A DNA stretch of 24,725 bases, from the NCBI GenBank assembly GCA_026770595.1, contig MU633763.1:1-24725 (forward strand), written 5' to 3'. How positions within the stretch are numbered: the stretch's first letter is position 1; every line of letters begins with the position of its first letter. The notes beneath the pieces are model-generated. The model did no database searches and was not told where the DNA came from. It saw nothing but the letters and a program-made list of their open reading frames with translations. This document shows, piece after piece, positions 17,001-24,725 of the stretch. A program made the position numbers and the translations under genes. The DNA is from Ochromonadaceae sp. CCMP2298. Taxonomy: Eukaryota; Sar; Synurophyceae; Ochromonadales; Ochromonadaceae.

Positions 17001-20000
17001 GCTTGACACCTTCCTGGCAGACTTTCACGAGGTGGACGACGGGCGGGAGAAGAAGACCGCCGAGCAGATCGACGCCTTCCAGAGGCAGCTCGAGCCCGTC
17101 TTTATCTTCTGCCTTATTTGGTCTCTCTGCTGCACGGTCGGGCGCGCATCCCGCAAGGCCTTCAACGACTTCCTGCGCCTGGAGATGGCGGCCAACGGGG
17201 TGACCCAGGCGCCCCCCGTGTCTGGCTCTGTGTACGACTTCAAGTACGACGTGGATGCGAAGGCGTGGGTCGAGTGGAACAGCTCGGTCTCCCCGTACCA
17301 GTACGACCCAAAGCTGTCCTTCGCCGAGCTGATCATCCCCACCAAGGACTCCATCTGCTACACCTTCCTGCTCGACATCCTCGTGCAGAACAAGAAGCAC
17401 GTCATGATGACCGGGCCCACCGGAACCGGAAAGACTGTAAACATCCAAGGCCATCTGCAGAACGGCCTCCCCGACAAGTACGTCCCCATCCCCATATCCT
17501 TCTCCGCGCAGACGTCGGCCAACCAGACGCAGGACCTGATCGACTCGAAGACGGAGAAGCGCCGCAAGGGCGTGTACGGGCCCTCGGCGGGCAAGGAGTT
17601 CATCATCTTCGTGGACGACGTCAATATGCCCATGAAGGAGGAGTACGGCGCGCAGCCGCCCATCGAGATCCTGCGCCAGTGGTTCGACAACATGGGCTGG
17701 TATGACCGCAAGGCGCTGGAGTTCCGGCGGATCATCGATGTGATATTCGTGGTGGCCTGCGGGCCCCCCGGGGGCGGGCGCAACGACGTGACGGCCCGCT
17801 TCTACCGGCACTTCAACATCATCAACTACGTAGACATGTCTGACGACTCGCTCAGACTCATCTTCACCACCATCCTGACCAACTTCCTGGGGCCTTTCGA
17901 GCAGGAGGTGCAGCTCCACGGCGCCGGTCTGGTCAAAGCCACCATCCAGCTGTACAACACCATCCTGGAGGAACTGCGCCCCACGCCCACCAAGCCCCAC
18001 TACACGTTCAACATGCGAGACATCTCCAAGACGTTCCAGGGCATGCTGATGGTGGACCGCCGCAAGGTCACCACTGGCGTGCAGCTGGGCCGCCTGTGGA
18101 TGCACGAGAACACGCGCGTCTTCGGCGACCGCCTCATCAGCGACGAGGACAAGGGCTGGCTGAAACGCGTGCTGGAGGAGAAGATGGAGGCCAACACGGC
18201 GCTGCAGGGGGCCGAGCTGTGGGCCACGCGCGGGGAGGTGTTCTGCTCGGACTTCATGGTGCCCGGAGCGGACCCCAGGGTGTACGAGGAGATCGACGTG
18301 GCGGAGCTGCAGCCCATGATAGAAGACTACCTGGCCGAGTACAACTCCGAGAGCAAGCAGCCCATGCATCTTGTGATGTTCGGGGACGCGCTGCAGCACG
18401 TTGTGAAGATCGCCCGCGTGCTGAGGCAGCCCTCGGGGCACGCGCTGCTGCTGGGCGTGGGCGGGTCGGGCAGGCAGTCCCTCACCCGCCTGGCCACGTT
18501 CATCGCGGGCTACCAGATCTACCAGATCGAGATCGCCAAGGGCTACGGCATGAACGAGTGGCGCGAGAACGTGAAGGAGTGCCTGCTGGTGGCCGGGGTG
18601 AAGAACAGGCCCATCGTGTTTCTGTTCAACGACATCCAGATCATAAACGAGACCATGCTCGAGGACATCAACGGCGTACTCAACTCGGGCGACGTGCCCA
18701 ACCTCTACAACGCAGAGGACCTGGAGGCCATCACGTCTGCCTGCAAGCCCGAGTGCGTCAAGAAGCGCCTGCCGCCCACCAAGCTGAACATATTCTCCCA
18801 GTACCTGCTGCGGGTCAAGGCCAACATCCACGTAGTGCTGTGCATGTCCCCGCTCGGCGACGCCTTCCGCACGCGCCTGCGCAAGTTCCCCTCCCTGGTG
18901 AACTGCTGCACCATCGACTGGTTCCAAGAGTGGCCCGACGAGGCGCTGCAGTCCGTGGCCGCGCGCTTCCTGGCCTCCTCGAACCTGGGACTGTCCCCCG
19001 AGATGGAGCAGAGCCTGATCACCTTCTTCCAGTTCATCCACCAGAGCATCGAGAAGAAGTCAATCGAGTTCCTGGTCAAGATGCGCCGCCACTTCTACGT
19101 GACGCCCACCTCGTACCTGGAGCTGCTCTCCACGTACAACAAGGTGCTCACGGAGAAGCGCAGGGAGGTGGGCACGCTGCGGGACCGGCTGACCATCGGT
19201 GTGGACAAGCTGGTGTTCACGGAGATCCAGGTGAACGAGCTGAAGGCCACCCTGATCGAGATGGAGCCCAAGCTCATCCAGACGCAGGCAGAGGTGGACG
19301 TGATGATCGTGCAGATCAGCAAGGACAAGCTGTCTGCGGCGGAGACCAAGGCGCTGGTCGCGGTGGAGGAGGCGTCCGCGTCCAAGAAGGCGACGGACAC
19401 CAAGGCGATCGCGGACGACGCGCAGCGCGATCTGGACGAGGCGCTGCCCGCCCTGGCGGAGGCCGTGCAGTGCCTCAAGGACCTGAAAAAGGCCGACATC
19501 GACGAGGTCAAGTCGCTCGGCCGGCCGCCCGTGAACGTAGTACGTACTCTGACCGCCTGCTGCATCATGTTCGACATAAAGCCCAACATGGTGCCGGACC
19601 CCGACAACCCCGGCAAGAAGATCAAGGACTACTTCAAGGCCTCCCAGCAGCACCTGCTCTCCAATGCCAACAAGCTGCTCGACGACATGTCGAACTACGA
19701 CAAAGACAACATCCCGCACCACATCATCACGCAGATCGAGCCCTTCTACAACGACCCCAGCTTCACCCCCGAGATCGTGGAGAAGGCCTCCAAGGCCTGC
19801 AAGGCCATGTGCATGTGGGCCAGGGCGATGTACAAGTACCACCAGGTGACCCTTGTCGTGGAGCCGAAGAAGAAGCAGCTCGCAGAGGCGCAGGAGTCCC
19901 TGGACGAGACGATGATCATCCTCAAGCGGGCGCAGAGCACGCTCAAGGGCGCGGAGGACCAGATCGCCGGCCTGGAGGCGTCCTTCAAAGAGGCCAACGA

Positions 20001-23000
20001 CAAGAAGGAGCAGCTGGTGTTCGACGTGGAGCAGTGCCGCGCGCGCCTGGAGCGCGCCGTGTCGCTGATGGGCGGCCTGGGCGGCGAGCGCACGCGCTGG
20101 ACTAAGACCTGCGCAGACCTGACCGCCGCGTTCGACAACCTCGTGGGCGACGCGCTCGTATCTGCGGGAGCCATCGCCTACCTCGGCGTGTTCACGCCCA
20201 GCTTCCGCACGGACGTGATCGCCCAGTGGGCCGAGAAGCTGGACGAGCTCAAGATCCCGCACGCAGCCAACGCCAACCTGCGCACCACCCTGGCCGACCC
20301 CGTGGCCATCCGCAGCTGGACCATCTGCGGCCTGCCGCAGGACTCGCACAGCGTGGAGAACGGCATCATCATGTCCAAGGGCCGCCGCTACCCCCTGCTG
20401 ATCGACCCGCAGGGGCAGGCCAACCGCTACATCAAGAACATGGGCAAGGACTCGTCTATGTGCCCCAACGACATCGACGTGATCAAGCTCAGCGATAAGA
20501 ACTTCCTGCGCACGCTGGAGAACGGCGTGCGCTTTGGCCGCTGGGTGCTGCTGGAGAATATCGGGGAGAACCTCGACGCCGCCCTGGAGCCCCTCCTGCT
20601 GCAGCAGAAGTTCAAGCAGGGGGGCACCGAGATGATAAAGATCGGGGACTCCACCATCCCCTGGAACGACTCGTTCCGCTTCTACATGACCACGAAGCTC
20701 ACCAACCCGCACTACGCGCCAGAGGTGTGCGTGAAGGTCAGCCTGATCAACTTCGCGATCACGTTTGTGGGCCTGGAGGACCAGCTGCTGGGCGTGGTGG
20801 TGGTGGAGGAGATGCCGGAGATGGAGGAGAAGAAGAACAGCCTCGTCATCTCCAACGCCAGAATGCGGAAGGAGCTGCAGGACCTCGAGGACCAGATCCT
20901 CTTCATGCTGTCCAACTCCACAGGCAATATCCTGGACGACCACAAGCTAATCGAGACCCTGGCCACGTCCAAGGTGAAGAGTCAGGAGATTTCGGCCAAG
21001 GTGCAGGAGGCCGAGATCACCGAAAAGCAGATCGACGAGTCCAGGAACATGTACCGGCCTGTGGCCTTCCGAGGCTCCATTCTGTACTTCTGCATCGCGG
21101 ACCTGGGCACGATCGACCCCATGTACCAGTACTCTTTGCAGTGGTTCAGAGGCCTCTTCGTGCAGGCCATCCGACAGGCCCCCGCCTCGGACGACATCTC
21201 CGTGCGCATCACCGCCCTCAATGACTTCTTTACCTACTACGTCTACACCAACATCTGCCGCTCGCTGTTCGAGCGCCACAAGCTGCTCTTCTCCTTCCTG
21301 CTCACGATCCGCATCCTGCAGGGCAGCGACAAGATAGACGCGGCGGAGTGGACTTTCCTCATCTCGGGCAAGTGCATGGGCAGCGCAGATGCGCCCAACC
21401 CCTCCCCCGACTGGATCGACAACCGCATGTGGAGCGAGGTCACGGCGCTGTCCTCCCTGCCCAGCTGCGAGGGCCTCGCTGCCTCGGTGGCTGGAGACAT
21501 CGTGCAGTGGAAGGGCATGTACGACTCGCTCGATCCGCAGACCGCCACCCTGCCCGGACGGTGGCACGGTGCGCTGAATAGCTTCCAGAAGCTGTGCATC
21601 CTGCGCTGCTGGCGGGCTGACAAGATACCGTCGGGCATCTTGCACTACTGCATCGAGCAGCTGGGCACCAAGTTCGTGGAGCCCCCGCCCTTCGACCTGC
21701 TCTCCTGCTTCAAGGACAGCAACGTTCTGTCCCCGCTCATCTTCGTGCTCTCGAAGGGCTCGGACCCCACCAAGGCCTTCAACGAGTTCGCCGTGAAGCA
21801 GAAGATGGACCGCAAAGTGCGCATGCTCAGCCTGGGGCAGGGGCAGGGGCCCAAGGCGGTGAAGATGATCGAAGAGGCCACGCAGAAGGGCAACTGGGTG
21901 CTGCTGCAGAACTGCCACTTGTTCATCAGCTGGCTGCAGGAGCTCGAGCGCATATGCGAAAACCTCTCCGGCGACTCGGTGCACAAGGATTTCCGCCTCT
22001 GGCTGACCTCCATGCCTTGCAAGGAGTTCCCCTCGAGCGTCCTGCAGAGCTCGGTGAAGATGACCAACGAGCCCCCCAAGGGCCTGAAGGCCAACCTGCG
22101 CAACGCCTACTACAAGCTCAACAACGAGACGCTCAACGTGACCAACAAGCCCAACAATTACAAAAAGCTGCTCTTCGGCCTGTCCTTCTTCCACGCAGTC
22201 GTGCAGGAAAGGCGCCTTTTCGGACCCATGGGGTGGAACATTCCGTACGAATTCAACGACACGGATCTGGACATCTCCAAGGGGCAGCTGGGGCTGTTCC
22301 TGGACCAGTACGACGAAACGCCCTGGGAGGTGCTCAACTTCCTGACGTCGTATATCAACTACGGGGGGCGCGTGACGGACTACATCGACCTGCGCACGAT
22401 CGACGTGATCATGAAGAGCTTCTACAACCCCGGCCTGCTCACCTCCGAGTACCGGTTCGACAAGGAGGGCGTCTTCTACTCCATAGACTTCGACGAGGAA
22501 GACCCCCACGCCTCCTACCTCGCATACATCGACAGCCTGCCGCTGGTCGCGTCCCCGGGTGTGTTCGGCATGCACGAGAACGCTCTGATCGCATCTGCGA
22601 ACGCCGAGACCTTCTCCATGTTCGACACCTGCCTCTCTCTGGAGGGCACGGGTGGCGGGGGCGGCTCCAGTGCGGGTGCCAGGGAGAAGCTGATCGAGTT
22701 CACGGCGAAGACTGTGGAGGAGGCCATCCGCAAGAAGGGGCAGTTCGACATCGAGGGCATCTCGCTCGTCTACCCTGTGGTCTACGGCGAGTCCATGAAC
22801 ACGGTCTTGCTGCAGGAGTGCATCCGCTACAACAAGCTGATCGACGCGATGGAGCGCACGCTGCCGGAGCTGCTCAAGGCGCTCAAGGGGCTGGTGGTGA
22901 TGTCGAACGAGCTCGAGGCCATCGCGAACGCCATCGCGATCAACCAGGTGCCCGGCGCGTGGGCCGGCGTGGCCTACCCCAGCATGAAGCCCCTCTCCGC

Positions 23001-23565
23001 ATGGCAGGCAGACCTCATGGAGAGGCTTAAGTTCATACAGGACTGGATCGAGCTGGGCGTGCCGGCGGTATTCTGGATCTCGGGCTTCTACTTCCCGCAG
23101 GCCTTCCTCACCGGCTCGCTGCAGAACTACGCCCGAAAGTACAAGTTGCCCATCGATACGGTCGAGTTCAACTTCCTGCTGAAGAAGGAGGACTGGACGA
23201 TGTTCCCCACCAAGCCCGAGGACGGGGTGTACATCCGCGGGCTGTTCCTGGAGGGGGCGCGGTGGGACGCCGCCGAAGGGTCTATCTCCGACTCGCTGCC
23301 CAAGCAGCTCTACACAGAGCTGCCTGTGATCCACCTCGACCCGCAGCAGCACCGCAAAGAGGTGACCAAGAACATCTACCGCTGCCCCGTGTACAAGATC
23401 CTCTCCCGCAGAGGCACGCTGTCCACCACCGGGCACAGCACGAACTTCATCATGTGGATAGAGGTGCCCTCGTACCGCACGAACATCCTCAACAACGAGG
23501 GCAAGGCGGACCAGGAGGAGTGGATCCGCGCAGGCGTGGCAGCCTTCTCCTCCCTAATGTATTAA
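11030..23565 (+). CDS. DNAH1: axonemal inner-arm dynein heavy chain, DNAH1-like (three exons, complete)
   Basis: The exons are 11030-15400, 15479-15553 and 15643-23565 (TAA), giving about 4122 aa. This is the motor subunit of a single-headed inner dynein arm. The tail and linker fill residues 1 to about 1400 (linker landmark [14 protein letters not shown] near 1179). The AAA ring has P-loops GPAGTGKT (AAA1, 1442-1449), GPTGGGKS (AAA2, 1723-1730), GPTGTGKT (AAA3, 2073-2080) and GVGGSGRQS (AAA4, 2420-2428). AAA1 Walker B is [10 protein letters not shown] coiled-coil stalk flanks the microtubule-binding region (about 2763-2900), followed by AAA5, AAA6 and a C-terminal domain containing [15 protein letters not shown]. 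The AAA2-AAA3 segments ([42 protein letters not shown]) look closest to DNAH1 from memory, and the length fits (human DNAH1 about 4265). The subclass is less certain than the family. A Gly-rich insert (GTGGGGGSS) lies in the C-terminal domain near 22650. Confidence 0.93.
15401..15478 (+). other. dynein intron 1 (78 nt), built of a ~30-nt repeat
   Basis: The donor is AAG|GTAGGT and the acceptor AAACCCAG|G. Splicing is phase 0 and joins TTKDLAK to [17 protein letters not shown], the invariant dynein AAA1 sequence. TATTAAACCC occurs at 15406, 15438 and 15467, so the intron is about 2.5 copies of a 29-32-nt unit that also makes up the next intron. Confidence 0.92.
15406..15633 (+). repeat. six dispersed copies of a TATTAAACCC-containing unit in two neighbouring introns
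   Basis: Copies start at 15406, 15438, 15467, 15561, 15593 and 15624. The 75-nt exon between the two groups (15479-15553) contains no copy. The spacer sequence between copies is similar both within and between the introns. Confidence 0.88.
15554..15642 (+). other. dynein intron 2 (89 nt), built of the same ~30-nt repeat
   Basis: The donor is AAG|GTATCC and the acceptor CCACTCGAAG|G. Splicing is phase 0 and joins MGKFFK to [26 protein letters not shown] occurs at 15561, 15593 and 15624, spaced 31-32 nt, with ACATATCTACACCACA between copies. The donor is weaker than the others in this window. Confidence 0.9.
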
Positions 23566-23841
23566 CCCACCATGCCACAGTACCGCCATACCTGTACCGC
23601 AATTTATACTTTCATATAAATAAATAAAGCAAAGATTTTCATGCTGAGATTTTGAATTGAACACTTAACATGGTACTCCGCAACTATAGCGAGGAAGCAC
23701 AGTTCCAATCGGCTCCTACAAATATACAGTACACATGGCACTTTCTCTACAGGCTGCTTGCCTGCAACCCCCCTGTTTGCCTTCCTGCTCCCCCGCACCA
23801 ACCCCAACTACCCAACAACCAGTAGCGCGACACCGAATAAC
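23566..23841. other. spacer between the dynein heavy chain and the small HTH-type gene (convergent)
   Basis: A/T-rich 3' UTR sequence follows the dynein stop, with overlapping AATAAA-like signals at about 23617-23630 that could direct polyadenylation. The remainder up to the minus-strand stop at 23842 shows nothing I can assign. Confidence 0.6.
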
Positions 23842-24475
23842 TTAATTGGCCGCCAGCAGCGTAGCCATCGCGGCCTCGCTGTTCGTGCCCACCATGTCTC
23901 TGTAGGCGATGAAAAGATCCACGTAGCGTTTCTGACTGCGGCGAGAGATGGGCGTGAGCTCCTCCGGTACTTTGCGGCGCCTCTCACCTGTCGCTCTGTA
24001 GAAATGGGGGTAGGTGGGTGGGTGATTAGGAGTATATATGGATGATCATGTATACATGTGCGTGTATGCGTGTACTGGTGTGTGTATGTGTGTATGTATG
24101 TAGTAGTTCACCCCCCTCTCACCTGTACTCCCGCGCAATCTCAGCCAAAATATCCTCCTTCGTGGTGTCCAATCCACGGATTTGGATGTACTCGCGAATT
24201 GCGATGAGCGCGTGTGTGTCAAGCGCCTGCGGCCGTCCGTTGGATCCCTTCAAAACCTTTCCTTTGCGCGACCTCGAAGCCAGTCTGTAGAGTAGCCGCC
24301 TCGGGAGTTCATACTGCTTTGAGAGGTTTACTGCAGTGTCCACCCCATTGTTGATCCTATCTGCTAGCCAGAACTTCTGCTCCATCGTGAGCGTCGCCGC
24401 GGTGAGGGTGGGCCAGGGGCATTCTGCAGACACGGAGGGTACAGACATCTGGAGCTCAAAACTGCCAAATGGCAT
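23842..24475 (-). CDS. small HTH-like, transposase-related protein (two exons)
   Basis: The exons are 24475-24123 and 23995-23842 (TAA), giving 168 aa. The ATG at 24475 is the first in frame; a second Met is residue 10, and an upstream exon joined at the CTCCAG before it is possible. The segment T-M-E-Q-K-F-W-L-A-D-R-I, then L-S-K-Q-Y-E-L-P-R-R-L-L-Y, looks like the paired helices of a DNA-binding helix-turn-helix of transposase type. A linker (NGRPQALDTHAL) follows. The second exon encodes T-P-I-S-R-R-S-Q-K-R-Y and a helical end. Splicing in phase 2 (ag + a = Arg) keeps the frame. No integrase or DDE catalytic residues follow, so it is either the severed N-terminal part of a transposase or a domesticated DNA-binding protein. 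The left-edge gene shares the same element order. Confidence 0.65.
23996..24122 (-). other. intron of the small HTH-type gene (127 nt)
   Basis: The minus-strand donor is TACAG|GTGAGA (first base 24122) and the acceptor CCCCATTTCTACAG (last base 23996). The downstream frame is open for 50 codons to TAA with G/C-rich third positions. The intron contains a TG/ATG-rich microsatellite (plus-strand view about 24050-24100). Confidence 0.75.
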
Positions 24476-24725
24476 TCTGTTGTTCTGTTTCTACTGTCTG
24501 TTCCACAGCACGCATGGAGACGTTGATCTCTACAGTAGAAGGTTGTCCCACGGGCTTCTCCCGCTGGCGGTGTTTTTGAAGATTTCCAGGGATTTTGGGG
24601 AGGATTTGGACTGAAATCGGCCCGGCCGGTCAAACGAGGCGATTTCAGGTTTTGCCATGTCAAAAATTTGGTCGTGCAAGTTTTGCCCATTTACACCCTT
24701 TTGGCGTCTTTTGTGTTTGCAAGTT
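24476..24725. other. right-edge region, no supported gene
   Basis: This stretch is upstream of the minus-strand HTH-type gene and may hold its promoter or earlier exons. An 8-bp inverted repeat (TCTACTGT at 24491-24498, ACAGTAGA at 24533-24540) is visible. GAAATCG and CGATTTC form a short stem near 24613-24646. The final 100 nt are T-rich and unlike coding sequence here. Confidence 0.5.

Noticed and set aside
16423-19041. Very long minus-strand frames (up to 872 codons) opposite the dynein gene, and similar ones at 20947-23436, 19060-20943, 12950-14185 and 5644-6732.
   Set aside because: They mirror the G/C-rich third positions of the real dynein and DRC11 frames, give low-complexity His/Val/Leu/Arg-rich products, and match no family.
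24364-24690. Minus-strand 108-codon frame overlapping the small HTH-type gene.
   Set aside because: It is out of frame with the supported exon, has no domain, and extends into non-coding T-rich sequence.
1-24725. CRISPR array, bacterial-type operon, phage or defence system.
   Set aside because: No regularly spaced direct repeats with unique spacers, and the genes are spliced eukaryotic genes.

Overview
This window is nuclear DNA from a eukaryote, very probably a flagellated protist or alga. Genes are interrupted by short GT-AG introns (66-170 nt). Coding stretches have strongly G/C-biased third positions, and the spacers are more A/T-rich. TAA, TAG and TGA all end convincing genes, so the standard genetic code is in use. 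A nuclear ATP synthase assembly factor implies an aerobic mitochondrion. Two axonemal proteins imply a motile flagellum. I cannot name the lineage from sequence alone.

Layout: (1) 1-672, plus strand: the 3' part of a gene with a helix-turn-helix-like, transposase-related segment. (2) 598-1657, minus: ATP12 (ATPAF2), three exons. (3) 1708-1877: a 170-nt foldback in the spacer between divergent genes. (4) 1933-3497, plus: a secreted or ER-directed phytanoyl-CoA dioxygenase-like protein, two exons. (5) 3982-6678, plus: DRC11/IQCA1, an AAA+ subunit of the nexin-dynein regulatory complex, no introns. (6) 7506-8354, plus: a protein of unknown function with a signal peptide and a basic tail. (7) 8707-10387, minus: PDK1-type protein kinase with a PH domain, three exons. 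(8) 11030-23565, plus: a complete axonemal inner-arm dynein heavy chain of about 4122 aa, DNAH1-like, with only two introns. (9) 23842-24475, minus: a small two-exon protein whose helix-turn-helix-like segment resembles the one at the left edge.

The clearest functional link is between DRC11 and the dynein heavy chain, both parts of the 96-nm axonemal repeat. The other genes are housekeeping or signalling genes with no evident shared pathway. I found no bacterial-type operon, CRISPR array, RNA gene or obvious defence or biosynthetic system.

The most unusual observation is the pair of introns at 15401-15478 and 15554-15642. They are the only introns in the giant dynein gene, lie 75 nt apart, and are both built from about three copies of the same roughly 30-nt unit containing TATTAAACCC. 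This looks like recent, related intron gain (introner-like or minisatellite-derived). Next in interest are two long foldbacks side by side at 1537-1877, one of them inside the ATP12 targeting-sequence region, and the related small HTH-type proteins at both edges.
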